Positions 43,801-58,600 of a DNA stretch of 64,000 nt are shown in pieces. Source of the DNA: Elysia crispata (lineage: Eukaryota; Mollusca; Gastropoda; Plakobranchidae). The stretch's first letter is position 1; each line of letters opens with the position of its first letter. The position numbers and the translations under genes are program-made. The notes under the pieces were generated by a model. It was not told where the DNA came from and made no database searches. It saw only the letters and a program-made list of their open reading frames with translations. The DNA is taken from positions 47,501-111,500 of the forward strand of contig JAWDGP010002467.1 in assembly GCA_033675545.1 (NCBI GenBank). Direction: 5' to 3'.

Positions 43801-46800
43801 AATTGTTGAAAAAAAAAATTACTTCTCAAAAATGGCACTGATATGAAGAGATGGCAATTTAAATAACTCTATTCAGCTGAACCAAATACAACATGAAAAA
43901 AAAGAAAATGTTATATTAAAAAAATGAAGCTTCAAAGAAATTTTGAGTTCGCTATAAAAGAAAGAAATAGAAAACAGAGCAAAATAATGGTTAAAAGAAC
44001 AAAAGCAAATTCTTAACTGAATTTCTCTTTGCACATAGATTTTCTTTAAAACTGTAAGCTTTATTATAACCAAAACATACCCCATTTGTTTTCTCCATAT
44101 TTTATACTTAATATTTTTAAAAACTCATTTCTGACATGTCAAATCCGTCACTGCATGCAGATAGATATAAAAAGGATGATTTATAGAGAAGGCTAGCTTA
44201 GCAAACTTAGTCCTTTTAAATTTTTCTTCTTTTTTTTTTTGATTTAACATGTGATGTATGCAGATTTGTATATTGATTTGACAGTGGTTATTACTTGCAT
44301 AGCAAACAGTGCTGATTTTAAAATCTATCCCCAAATAATAAATGGTCTAGCCTAAGGGGCTACTTAAAGTGTTAGAAAAGAGACTTTTCAAAAACAAGTT
44401 GACATAAGTAGAGCATTACATAATGCAAATAAACAAAGTAAATAAAGCAAGAACATTTACTTGTCATAACAAAAACTGCAACAAGGTCGAGATTTATGGG
44501 TTAGAAACCTAAAAAAGAATTTACAACTACATCTAAAATATACACATAATAAAATGTATATTTAAATAAAGCAACTCCAATCATTTGTTACCTACTTGAG
44601 AAGCTGACAATGACCAAATGCAGTAAAGATGAAGAGAAATATGTATATAATATTTTAATACAGAACAAGGACATATTAAAGAACCAAAGATTCCCCTAAT
44701 GAAAAAAAAAAATTGTTACAATTGACTTGGTTAAGGTTCATGTGGACATCAAGTAAAATCATTGGAAATAAAAGATTAGTAGTAAATGCATGATAAACTA
44801 CAGCAATTTAAATAAGTTTTATTTCAAATAAGATAAACGTAGAAAAAAAAAGTTCATAAAAACATTGTGCCATCTTTCTCTTTTTTTCTTCCCATCTTTT
44901 TTTTCAAATGACATCTTGATATGAACATTATTTTGAAGATAAGCCTATGTCTAGGCTAGAAAAAGCTTTGTGATGAGTTATACTCTCTTGACGTTTTTTT
45001 CTGTATAAGTGAAGGAATTATTAGGTGAGCCATAATTTTCAATATCCTTTCACTAAAGAAAGTGTTGACCTTATTTTTTCAACAGTAAATAAATATGCAA
45101 TGAGATCAAAGATGCAGAATTGCCAAAAAAGAACACAAGGAGTAGACCCACTCAAACAACCTGATGAAGGTGGCAAATAGACTTGTTGAAAAAATGCCAC
45201 TACAAAAAAAGTTGCAGATAAATCCTGAATGAGGCAGCCTCTCTTTGATCTATCAATGAGATCGGTTTGTGTTTTTCACATAAGATTTTTTTTAACAGCC
45301 CTTAGAGGAGAGAGAGGGAGGGAGGAATATTTTATAATTATGTCTTTCAGGTTCAGCCAATATGGGGAAAAAATACTAACACAAGAACACTATAACATAT
45401 GCCCATAATACATAAACGCAGCTGGTAAAATGTTCCATGACATGACATTATTAGTCCTGCTTCACATGATATGTTGTTGAAATATTTCATGAAATAGCTA
45501 TCACCACAGGTTAAAAAAATTTTTTTGTCTTTTTAAAAGAGGAGTCTCACAAAGTGAACTTAAAATGGTAGAGGGACTGTACTGCTTTAATTTGGCTAAT
45601 TTTTTTTTTAATTGTTCACGACACACGCAATCGATTATGTACTTTCCTTATCTATTTTAAGATCCTATGAATTTAAAGTACTTTAAGCAGTACTCCCTTG
45701 GGGGAATTCATAGCAGCCCATTTGTTTTAACCCACACAATATTGAATTAAGATAAAAATCTCTAAAAATATTTGGGTTTTACTAAATTAGCTGACTGTTA
45801 TAATTGTCGTCACTGATGCTAAAAACAAAAAAAAAACATTTCAAACTGTTTTCAATCAATTTTTTTCAAAAGGGCAAACCAAGAGTGTTAAAAAAGAAAA
45901 AAAAGTTCTTTACTGCTAGATCAAGATAAATATTGGTTTTGTCCCAATTTTCTTTTTGGTTATTTGCTTTTAGCGTATAAATAATAATCAATATCAGTAT
46001 AAACAGTTCTGAAAAGGTAAATTCTAATATTCAGAAAGGAGGCTGTAGAGCATGAAGAAAAATTATTATAAAATATTGTTAAGTTTCAAAACTGTACGAG
46101 AATAAAATACCTTCCATTTAAATCTTAGTGTTCTTTTTTTTTTTCTTCATAATTCCAGTAACATAAACCATATATTACTCACTGTAGAGCATATGATGTC
46201 AGGTCATGCATTTGTAAATCTAAGATTTATCAAAATTACCAAGTGAAAAATAAAAACAAGGTAGACCAGTTAGGTGTAGATAGCAATTGTCATAGAGAAG
46301 AAAATATGCAACAATTAAAGAAAACACCAGTTTCATGGTAAATTAAGATCCCTAAATAATCTTACTTTTTTAATTTTTAGGCCTGCTGAAACAAGATTGA
46401 ATCCACATATTCTCCTCTTTATTTTAACTTGTAAATATATATATGTATCTACTCTATTGATGGGTTTCTCTTTTTTTTTCTTCGACAAAATTCGAGAGAT
46501 TCAGAGATAGGAAAGGACCTCTAGACTGATTTAGTGTAGACTTCAATGAATCAATGCAGTAGTTTTGCTTACCATTGAAGGCATGTAAAATCAAAGGAAT
46601 GAAAGATTCCCAAAAATTGTATCATATCCAATTTCTTTCACCACGGTAATTGCTGCATTGTTCTTGTTTTAGACACACAAAAAGTTAGAGCTAATCTCAA
46701 TGGTTCTTCCATATTAACTGGGTGATTGAAATAAGTTCCAGTTACATAAAACATTTTATTGAATAGCCAAAAACAAAATGGAATGTTAAGAAAATTTCAA

Positions 46801-47944
46801 CAAACCAGTTTCATAACAGACTCATTAACTTAATGCATTAGTTGACATTTTGATAAAATAAATATAAAACTCTGCTATAATGTCTAAAGGGAAATGCAAA
46901 GAAAGATAAAAAGAAAGTGAGCAACACCAAACACAAAGCAACCATGTACATTCATGATTTTAATTTACAACTGTCCAGTGAAGTTTGGAGATGGTACATT
47001 ACAAAGTCTCTTCAAATATATTGTATATCAAAAATAATTTACATTTAAAAGCTCTCAAAAATGAATTGATTCAATGTATAGAGGTTTTCATTCAATATGT
47101 TTCCTTGTTAAAAATGAGTGCAACAATTTCCCACCTCTGAAAACTCATCTGTACCAATTTATAAAATTCTGATGGTGAGAATCATCAAATCGTATTTCAT
47201 CTGACCTAAAACATTAATCATACTGATTGGAAGTAAACATTTAGATCATCTTGACTTCTACATGTATGGAGCTTGGCCCATTAAGGTGGACTAGATTATT
47301 CAATGACTGGACGTTAAAAAGCCAATTCTTATGTAACAATTGATAAAACCCATGTTATAAATTTATGGGGTCAAAATTTGACAAACAGATGCAATTAATG
47401 AGCATATATCTCTGTGCCAAAATTTGAATAAGTTACACCGGACACACAGAAGGTACAATAGAACCAATTCCTTTCTTCTTGGTATTTTATACAAGTTTTA
47501 AAAAAGAAATCCCACACCTAAGACGTGGGAAAACTGCCACTTTGAACTTGCTTAGTTTGTTTTATTAATTGTTCAAGCAACATCTTAGATATTTCAAGGT
47601 GATAAAGAATATAGACAAGAGAGATTTTTTTTTTAAAGTGTTAACTTTATGGAGCATACATTTGGCAAACATTAAAATTAATATTGGATTTCAGTGAGAC
47701 TATTACTTAGTTATCATATAATTCTCCAGTTACACCTAACTGAATAAAACAGGTCTTATATCAAAAAGAACATTATAATCAGTTCCGGCTTATTTTTTTT
47801 CCTCATTCTTACATTACAGTAGCTTTTTACAAGACAACAAATTAACATATAGTCTCAATTTTTTCAAGCAGACTTTTTTTTTCTTCTGTCTGAAAAAAAA
47901 TAATCCAAAAATGTCAAATGCTAGTCAGACGATAAAAAAGACAG
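37850..47944. other. convergent intergenic region, no gene seen
   Basis: About 10 kb of AT-rich DNA between the 3' ends of PRPF19 and GDPD1. Only short, composition-driven frames occur. It contains a perfect short inverted repeat at 39957-40027 and a CTAGATCTAG cluster near 38833-38872. Part of it is probably long 3' UTR of one or both genes. A minus-strand AATAAA near 47571 could end a GDPD1 transcript. Confidence 0.5.
39957..40027. repeat. perfect 17-bp inverted repeat (hairpin)
   Basis: TTCTTGATTGGGTATAA at 39957-39973 and TTATACCCAATCAAGAA at 40011-40027 are exact reverse complements with a 37-base loop. The arms are surrounded by unrelated AT-rich DNA. Confidence 0.85.
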
Positions 47945-48012
47945 TTATTCAACATCCTTTAGAGTAATCTCCTTTAGCAGCTCGACCGCAGAGCCTGGCT
48001 GGCTTCCCCTGC
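47945..48012 (-). CDS. GDPD1: candidate common last exon of GDPD1
   Basis: Two closely spaced acceptors (ATAG before 48012 and CAG before 48008) open a frame GSQPGSAVELLKEITLKDVE followed by TAA. Phase 1 from exon A (cut at 52463) uses the first acceptor and phase 2 from exon B (cut at 48709) uses the second. Both give the same frame. This is arithmetically neat but unproven, and homologues with such a tail were not recalled. Confidence 0.3.
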
Positions 48013-49547
48013 CTATGAAAAATGCAAAACTATTTCAAAATGGGTCTGATTAGAATCAAACTGTCTTGCTATGACTGGTTCCTGTCACAGAGACAAAATA
48101 TTCCAGATATTTGTGTATTTGTGTTAAAGAGCTCGTTGGAGGGAAGGAAAGAGAGTTAACCTCAAAAATAGAAAAGCAACAGGCTTTTTACATTCCAAAT
48201 GAGTAGAGAAATATTTTGCCTGGATTAAAATTAAAATAGGTCTTGAACCATATTTGAAGACTGCAAAAAGGGTTGCCAATTTACAGAAAACCAGAGGTTA
48301 AACTTTGAGCCCGCTTAGCTTAAAAAAAAATCCGTCACCACTATCATTTTCTATAAAAAAAAATTGTTGCTCTTAGATAATGTGCTGATTTGATTTTCAC
48401 TGAGTGCAGTGTATGAAAGGAAATTGTCTTTCGGAGTTCATTATTTTGTCATCTAAATCATAAGAAAAACAGCTGTGCATGAAAAGCAAAAAAAGATGAT
48501 TGAAAGACATGATTAAGTATTTTGACACAACATGCTCAGATCAAAAGTTCTGTATAAAAAAAATCAATTCTAATTCAACATGCACTAGATGACATTTTTC
48601 TTCCAGGAAAGAAAAAAATAAAATGCATACATATTTATTCATTCTCTACCTAAAATTCACACGCTGAACAAAGAGACTGGCAAACATTATTTCTCTTTCT
48701 TCATACACTTCAAGTGCTGAGCTGTGTTAAGCAAGGGGGCAGCATTGTTTTGCTCGAGGCAGCGCCCTGTTCTCTGAAGATACTCCCTTAGCAGCCAGAC
48801 TCTGTCTGTCATAACACCTGTGGCACCTGCTTGAAAAGCTGCCTCAAACTGATACTCTCTGTTCAGCACCCACAGGAATGTCTGCGTGAATGCAAGGAAA
48901 AATAAAGCAATAAGAAAACTTTTTGTGAAGTCATTTATCCAGAAACTGGTTCATTGTACATCCACTTAACTAAGCAAAAAATGTAAATAATTAAACGATT
49001 TCATTAACCATTTTGATCAAAATGTTCGAATTTCAATGGAAAATAAAATATCAAACTTTCATCCATTGGAGATTCAAGAGCTGAAAACAGATAGCTTCTA
49101 TTATTGCAAAGTCTGACTAGGTTTACGCTTAGATGTTTTTAAAGAATGACTTGATCTGTCTTTATTAGTCATCAACATATGGCTTTTAGCAAATATTAAA
49201 GCAGCTTAGAGGAAATTCATTAAGAATAAAAAGATAAAAAAAAAATAATAACTATTGATTAGTGAGTATTAATTGGTTACAGGTCAACATATTGGACAAC
49301 ATTTAAAAAAAAGAATCATAAAAGTGGTCAGTTTAAAAAGAAGGAGAGAAAAAATAGATAACTAAGGACATAAAAAATGGAGACATGAATGTGTTTGAGA
49401 GGAGATCATTGTTTTATGCAGATTAGTCATATGAGTGGGTAAGGTGTAAAATGGATTGAGATAAAATGTCCAAATGGCTATAACACCTGACACTGGCTAA
49501 ATTAGGCCAGGCAAGGCAGAGTCAAAACACACACACACACACACACA

Positions 49548-49624
<77 letters not shown>

Positions 49625-52600
49625 TATTTTGACTGTGTTAGTACTTCCTTCAGCTATCCATTTTTATGGTTTATGAATTTACATTAATATTTATTGATAA
49701 GATAGGAAAAGGGGAAACAATGCATTAACTACTCGGTCACTTGATAGGGCCAGTTCAATTGCTTAATAACAATTAATTCAATAGACAAAGATATATGAAA
49801 ATAAAACAATAAAGTATGGGACTTAACCATAGGTATGAACTATAGATTAGAAGAAAGAAAAGAAACTTTTTTATAGTTATAAAGCTATAAAGACAAAAAA
49901 AATAATGATGCCCTGAAACTCTTTCCAGGGCCGAGAATGGTCAGACAAGAAAAAGTCTGAAAATACCAGCCAACGAGCCGAAGGGGGGTCCGGGGGCATG
50001 CCCCCCCGGAAAATTTTGAAAAATTGCGTTAAAATTAAGCCATTTAGGCCCCTCTGGCACTGAACTTCCCTTAATTATTGTGTTATATCCTTTGCTTTTT
50101 TTTGTTGACATGTAAGAAAAAAAAATAAGGTAAACCTAAAACATATCTGGAACAATCTTAGAATATTGAATTTAATTTAATCACTGAAGGTGTCAGACTA
50201 GATTTTTTTTTTTTAACTTTTTTTAGTCACCAAACTAACTAAAGATACAGAATTATTGAAAAGTAAACTTAATTTGGGAGCATTAAAAAATCGAAAAGAA
50301 GGCTTCGGAATTTTTGTGTTGATTTAATTTTTTTTTTTGGGCGGACGCGATCTTCGTTAGGCGGATGGAAATGACAAGTTGGGCGGAAATCCGCCTTAAG
50401 ACGGAGAATTCTCAGCCCTGTCTTTCCTTACAGAAACTTTACATGATTATTTGACAATAACCTTCCAGAGCTCAAAAACAGTGTAAAAAATATAAAAGGT
50501 CTTTACAAAAATCTTTGAATTCTTAGGTTTTATATTTCAGTCAGCCTACAAAAATCAGACCAAGGTCAAAATTAAAATCTATAAAAAAAAAATAAAATTT
50601 AAATCAAGAATTGATTTACACATTCTACACTTTTAATTTTACAGAGGCTGGAACCCTTTAGCAATATAGAAATTCCATTTAAGTTTAGAAGAGTAATGTT
50701 ACTACTTTATTAATAACTTAAAAAGGCTCCAGCTCAAAACATGTATGGGTTAAGGTTGCCTCAAAAACTTTTAATGTGTTTAAAATTTATCTTGCTAGCA
50801 GAAGAAAATATGAAATCTAGCTTGGATGAAATGAAAGCACATTAAAATACATATTAACCTCAGATAAAATGCAGTGAAAAAAGCTGTCATAAAATAAGAT
50901 TCAACTGTATTAGTTATTATAGGTGATCATTTCAAAAGAAAAAAAAACTTGAAAATTCTTTGTGAAAGTGAAAATATAATCACATACTGATTAGGCAAAA
51001 AAAAATCAAAAAAAAAACACACAGTGACAAAACATAGTACTACTGCTGAAATGTCAAATTTGCAACATTCACTAATCTAGTTTTTAGACAATAAGACTAA
51101 GTTGAGTGTCTTACCAATCAAAACCTGTCAAAGGTTTTGTAATAAGAATTACAATTTTTTCAAAGATTTTACAGCACTCTGGGAAGAGACTTAAAATTAA
51201 AAATAAAAATAGGTGTAGAAACATCAGTGATCAAGGTGAGAGAATTGGGAAAAGTTTTTATGTATCAGAAGGGAATAAACAAATCTGTATACATGCTAAA
51301 AGTGAAAGAAAAGGATTGTGTCTGAAAGTATTTATTCATGCAAACAAAAAAAATGGGAAGAAAAAGGAAAATAAAGATGGAAAGAAAAAGGGGAGTATGT
51401 GCTGATGCCTTGCAATAACTGAAGCAAAATATAAAAGAGTAACTAAATATAAGCAAGCTGTTGAAACATGTTTGCAAAGAACAAAAAATAAAACAAAATC
51501 ACGCCAACTAAATTTCATTTACCAAAAAAAATTCTAAGGAGGAATTTGACAAAGACAAAGTTACTAGTTACAATTAATCAAGCAGATTTGATAAAATTTT
51601 AAAGTACAGAGAGGATCTTAATATTCACAAAATGATGTCACTCTCGCCCTATGTTCTCTCATGGAAATTTGGGGGCTTATTTTGGTACATGATAGACAAA
51701 CAAAATCTAGATCATAAGATGCACATGTCCTTTGAAAAAAAAAAAAAGGGAAAAAAATTGTCAGAGGTAATTAGTGAATCTACAAAATGATATTTAATCA
51801 ATATTGTATACTTTTGGATTAAAGTTAACATACACCTTTTCTAGCCAAAACTGGTATTTTATTCCATTAAAGTTTCTTTAAAAACCATTTTAGGTGTAAT
51901 GGTTTCATATTCATTGTATCATCAACGTAACAACAATAAAATATTAACAAAGCTTGAAGATATATTTATAAAAAAGGGTTTTTATTATAACATTGCCTTT
52001 AAGGAAGACAAACTTGAGTAAAAGTATCTTTGAAGTCACTATCATAGGGGTTGGGCTGCTTAGTGAAGTGTTTATTCTACAAATACTTTGAGCAAATAGA
52101 AAGTGTGAACACTGAGCAGGAAAATTTGTTTACAATAAATCAATAATACAAAACAAGCCCAAAAAACACAAATAGAAGCAAAAAGAAAATATGCATATTG
52201 GAAGACAACAAAAAAATCACAACCAGTAGAAAAAAAAAATCACTGGGAAAAAAAAACAACAGGAATCAAACTTTACAGATGTTTTTTAAACAAACAAACA
52301 ACATAAAGCAACTTAGCAGCAACAAAGACAAAAGCTCTACTTAAAAAAAAAGACATTATAATAACCTCTGTTCTCATCTGATGAGGGCACTGCTGTCTTC
52401 TCCAGCCTCAAGTGGTTCTGGGCTAGTGGCAGCAGTGGTAGCTGAGTCTGGGCTGGACATACCCGTAGGCATGTCCTCTCTAGAACTGGCAGACCCAGGC
52501 TTCACTTGGTCAAGCCAGGCACGCAGTAGATGCGGCCGGTCAGTCATGACACCAGAGGCCCCAGTCTTGAAGGCCCGCTCAAAATCAAAGTCTGTGTTCA

Positions 52601-55600
52601 GCACCCAGAGGAAGGTCTGCGAGATCATGGTACGGTATAGCTACATTTCAGACTTCCGTCCCCTTTTCTAATGCAACAATGAGGATAGTGGAAAGCTAGC
52701 ATTTAGCAAGGTTTACAAGTGAAATTTTTACAAATCAGTCTTTCAGAATTGATCATCTCAAGGCTTTCAAAGAAGATTTTTCAGGGAATAAATTTTGCAA
52801 GGATGTGAAGACCTTCACACTATATCATAGATAGTGAGTGAAGAGCTTGACTAGGAGATCGGGTAGACTGATCAACTGAGAAAACTATAGCCTCGGAATC
52901 GACAAAGCAGCATATGTGCTGCAGTATATCTCAACTTCTACATTTCAGTGCGCTGATTTCTAAAATGTCTTATTAGTCTATACAGAACATAAAAAAGCAA
53001 AGAGAGAATAAGTTTCTGAGAAAACCCAATGCAGCGCCTCTTATGAACCGCATCCCATTCTCATTTTGTTTAAAAAATTGAACAGTGATGAAAAAAACTC
53101 TACAAAATTTTTAAGATATGTAGGCACGTTGTTGAAAACAGTTGCTATCATCGTGTGCGGCAGTGCTAGTAAGGCAAAGATGGTTGCAAGAAAAAGCTGA
53201 TAGCACATTGAAAAGTATCAATTATCATTAATACTTTATTTCATCTTTGAAATGCGTTGAGAAATCTTTTGAAATGCACTAATCAGAGATCATTTAAAAT
53301 CAACTTACTAAATTGTCTGTTTTATGTGTAATAAAAACAAGATGCTGAAAGATCCTCCACAAGGAATCCCTTCATCACCTTTTACAACTAAGATTTTAAC
53401 TTGCAATTGTTTGAGATGTCTTTCTGAATGGTCCAATAAGCATGGTCAAATCAGAGAAACAAATCGACATTTTTTTCTACCTTTACCCTGTATAAAACCA
53501 GCAAATGGTACATCACAGTATAAAAGACCATTTTGATTGCACAGAGGAGATTTCAGACAATTGCGCTGGGTTTATTTAATTTCACAATGAACTTTTTGTT
53601 GGGGCTCTTTGGTGAATTTGGCTCTGGAAACTTTTTCCATTCACATTATTGTTAAAATCTATATTATTTTGACAGTAATATTTTTTTAAATATCTGGCAT
53701 GACCATTTTCCTACCCTTTTTTGTCTTATGAACAGAGAAAAGAAAGAGAGAAATATTCCTCAAAAAATGTAATTCGTTGTTGGGAAATAAGTTCCTTTTT
53801 ATTGATCATGAGGAAAACTGCTCTTCCATAACAGATAAGACCTTTCAAATTACACTTGTATAATGTATTTTATGGGTAACTATGCACCTTTAAAATACAA
53901 TTGAGGACAAAAATTTTAACGGAATCATAGGTGTGATAAAAATTTTAGATAAGCACTACTCAGACTCAATTTTTCTGAATACGCCATTTATCATATTATG
54001 TGGTCACATTCTTCAAATGAATCCTCATGGGTAATAACAGATAGCGGATACTATGCAGTATCAATATACATTTATAGACTTTTGTAACTTTTGCTCCTTC
54101 TAGCATAGACAATTGATATTGCTTTATGTGAATGTTGCCCTAGCAAATCTATGACTAAATGAAAACAGCCTGACACACACATATAAAAACAAATGCAGGA
54201 GCCGATAGATTCAATGAAAAGAAATCAAAGACAATTACCTGCTTTAACCAAATAGGAGCCAAGATCAAGAGTTTAATGATCATACAGCCTGAGTCAGATG
54301 TAGAAAGTTAAATCAATCAATTTTTATTTCTATCAAATAACATTAGGGCTTTTTGAATATCACAAACGTAAGTTATTAAGTGAGATTATTATATAAAAAA
54401 ATCGTTTAACTATTCCCTTAAAGCAGAACATTTATGTTTTGGATGAAAATAAATGTAAAAAAAATGTTTTGGGGCCTACGAATAAAAGTCAAAATATAGA
54501 TAAAAAAATAAAAAACTGAAGTCTGCAATACTTTGATATCCTTTTCTTGCCCGTGATAAACAAATTTGGAATTTCTAAACAAGCTGCTGAAGTAGTATGT
54601 TGAACAGACTTCTGGTAATATCTGTAGCAGTCAAAGTAATCCCACCCACTACACCCTTTCCCCCACACACATCTTGAATTGATCCCAGTAGCAGCCGTGA
54701 ATCAGCAAACATAAAAACATTTGAAAAAAAAAAGAAGTATATGAAATCTCTACAAATTATCTGACATATGCAAGGGATTGAAAAAAAAATTTTGTAAAAT
54801 AATACCACAATGGTTGGGCTTCTACTCAATTTCATGGATTAAATTTTTTTTTTTCTGTATTTCTAGAAATAGTTCTTCGGTACTGTTGGGTGTAGTTAAG
54901 TATAGACATGAAGTGATATTTTTCTAATTGCATCTGATGGGCAAGATATGGAGCATTGTTTTGGCATTATTTGCTTTGACAAAGTACCTTTGCTTTGCAC
55001 TAGGAGATTTAATGCATCCATCAACTAAAGTACTGAGACTCTCAATTAATAGAGATAGCTTTGATCATTAGCATGTGCAAAATCATCTCCCATATCTAGG
55101 TAAGTCAAATGAGAGGAAAAAGCAAAATAGAGAGCAAATGACCTAGAATCTCAATTTCTAGTATGTATGACTTTCTCCCCATTTTATCTTTCCAATTCTT
55201 AAACATACTAGTCCTTGTTTCTAAGCTCTCAATTTCCATGTGACCATGTTAACATATTTCCATATTGGAAAAAGGCTAATTCTGTACTTTTTCAACTGTT
55301 CTAAACACTCAATAAAAGCAAAAACCAAAAGTGTCTAGAGGTGCACTGCCTTCTGCAAATTCATGGCTGTTCATTTATTTGCCCCAATATGATACAGCTG
55401 CATCAGTCAACCATTTTTATTGATATATCATGACCTCTAAATATGACTTTGCTCAAACATTTTAGTGCGCATATGATCACCCTTAATGGATTTGCTCAAT
55501 TAAACTAAATAGTTTTCAAAGATAAATTTATCGCCACAATCAAGCTCATAAAGACAGCCTAAAGGTTCTTTCTCATGCAGGTTAGAAAATCAGAGAAAAA

Positions 55601-58600
55601 ACAGGAAGTATCTTAGAACCTTATCCAAATAAAGTAAAGCAATAAAATGCCAAGAATTAATAAAACAAGCCCTCTTATTCTGAATCATATATAAAATACA
55701 CTAAGCACCATCAACACTATGGGAAGAAAGAGAAAGTCAAAAGCTTAACAGGGGATCAGCACTGCATGTTTAAAAAAATTTTACCCTTGTCAAGATCTGG
55801 TTGGAGTGAGAGAGAGAGAACCTTGGGTACATAATCTGATCACTTTCAGATTTTGTTCTAGGCTATGTAACACAAATCCTTAAATCCAAGGCATTTCTTT
55901 TAGGGTTTTTGTAACTCTATGGTGCATGGGGTTTTTGAAAAACTATGTAAATTGTGTGTGTGTGTATATAAAGGGGCAAGTGATTCACACATCTAATTTC
56001 CATGCAAGTCTAAATATCACATCTAACAAAAAAAAAAAATTATTTCAATGACTTCAAAATCATTTACGCAGGGTACTGATTATTTCAGCCTTTTCAGGTG
56101 CAGAGTCACAATTAGAAACCCACTGATTAAAGATAATAAATCATCCATTATACTGAAAGGAAACTACTGATCTGTTATATGATATATGAAACAAAACAAA
56201 AAGAACTGTATTTTGAAGGTAAAATTCATTACCAATTATAACTTGGCAAAAAGATTTCATGAAGTTTTTTTATACTTAAGATCAGCTAAACAGTATTGGT
56301 AATATAATAGATGCTTTCAAAACAAAATTCAGAAATTGCTCGTTATATTGTGGATAGGAATAGATAATTTCTTTTAGCGAGCAGGCCAAGCTTACTTAAG
56401 GTAATGTTTTTCATGCATTTGACATGCTCAGCCAGTGATGGTGTATCAACTCCTAATGAATTCATGGTTTTGACTTTGCAAAGTACTCTTTAAGTACCAT
56501 ACCTTACACTACCAGCGAATTAAAAAAAAAACTGATTGTTGTATGATATACTGTAGAATGTAATCAAAACTAATGCCTGCTAAACAAAAAAATGGTTGAC
56601 TTTTAAAGGTCCATTATTTTTTCATCACTTAGTTCCAACATAACAATATAATTATTAACCCTTTTAATTAATGAACAAAAAAAATTTAAAAAATAGAGGA
56701 AATGTACGCCTCATTAAAAAAAATAAATAAATCAGCAAGTGAAGCCAGCAAGATCAAAATAAAAAAGGAAGAAAGAGAGGACATTCAATGCTGCATTTTA
56801 AGATTAACTTCAGATTTGAAGGTCCCGCATCCATTCATTCAAAAAAATGTTATACCAAATACCCAACCAAAACAATGTTTTCAAAATTTTACTTCCTTGA
56901 TTTTTTTTCCATGTGAGAACAAACAATCTTTAGAAATCAGTCGAGTGAAAAAAAATTTACAATCATCAGTTGAACTCTCTCACCGCAGCTGAAATTCCAG
57001 TTTGAGGTTGAGGTAAACACTGAACAAAGCACGACTAGGTTGAGAAAGTAACATGTTGAAGATCTTGTGTTACTGAACACTAAGCAAAATTTTCCTCTTC
57101 CTTTTTTTCTTCCTTAGATAGCAAAATCTTAATCCCATGACTAGTTTGTGAAGTTAATGAAATGAGTAAGGATCCCATAGGACTTGAAAAAAGTTGTTAC
57201 TGTCCATACTTCTTTTCCTCGTTAAATGATTAGTAGAACTAATTCTTTAATTTCTTTCAATCTGGAAACATTCAAATAGTTATATCAAACAATTTGGTCT
57301 TAGATGATATAAATAAAAAAAAGTTACCATAAGTTAAATTCAGAGCAGATTAGGATTTAACCATGACCACTAATTAATTTAATTGAGAACAAAAAGGCAA
57401 CAGTTGTGCAAAGAGACATACCTGAATACCTCTGCGCTCAAGATGGCGAATTAGAGCTGGGCGGATGAGGAGCCTGAAAGAATAGAGTATAATTGTTGAA
57501 TTTCAAAAAAAGATTTTGATGATCTTACAACTATTTTGTTAAGATTGGTGGTTTACTAAAGCCCATTTATTAGAGTATGATCTCAGGCTCATTTGCGCAT
57601 CAAACTATCCCCAATTAGACAAAGCAAGGCCATAAAAATGAAGTGAAAAACCCATCCACTGATGGCGTGGGTTGGAAGTTAAGTCAAAAATCTCTTCAAG
57701 CCTCAGATAGAACGTCCACCTCATGACCATTGATGCTCCTGTAAAGAGATCTGGTGGCAGGTTTTTCTTTCAAATTATTCTCAGGAAAGACCTGAATTGG
57801 TGATGGCCAAAGAGTGTTTAACATTATTTCGTGTATTTGTGACAAATTTGGTATGCATATCGTGATTTTCTCCACTATTTTCAAATTCAGTCATGTACAA
57901 AATTATTTTTTTAACCTGCATCTTTGGTGGCTGAATATTGAAAGCTTTATAGTAATGCTCTTTTTGATTTTTTTTCCTTGTTTATTAATTTGTGCCCTTT
58001 TCATGAATTATTTTTTTTGTAAATGCATGAAAGCAAATAAAATCTTCATGCACAATATTGGGAGGCATTAAGTTCTTATCTTACAACAAAAGCCCATCTT
58101 ACACTCACACTAGTTTGCAGAAAATTTTATATTATGAGGAATGAACAGCAAATAAAAAAAAAAAAAAAAAAAAAACCTGTGTTTTAACAAGAAAATTATA
58201 TGGGCTTTTTATTTTTGTAATTTTTATGCAACGCTTTGTCTACAATTATCAGATCCAACAACAAACAGAGCTGTATTGGGCAAATGGATGACATTTGTTG
58301 TCTGTTCTAAAAGTCAATGATGATAATGTTGAAAGCCCCATCAAAAATGATCACGATTTGGGTTTTATAAAAAAAAAATTACTTCATAAAATGTCTTTAA
58401 AAATTGCACTGTAACACAAAAATTTTTTCTTTTTTTATTAATTGACCACTTTCTTTTTTTTTTATATCTATATATTTCTTCTACAGAATGTGAATGAAGA
58501 AAATAATGTGTTTGAAAGAGAATTTTACTATCTTAGAATTTTTTTCAAAGTGATTTTTGTTGCTAAAACAAAAGATTTAATATAAAGTAAGTAACTTCAA

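Noticed and set aside
54575-54835. Minus-strand ORF ending GGITLTATDITRSLFNILLQ
   Set aside because: It looks protein-like for about 40 residues, but there is no AG acceptor between its pyrimidine tract and the sequence, it does not fit the GDPD1 phases, and no family was recognised.
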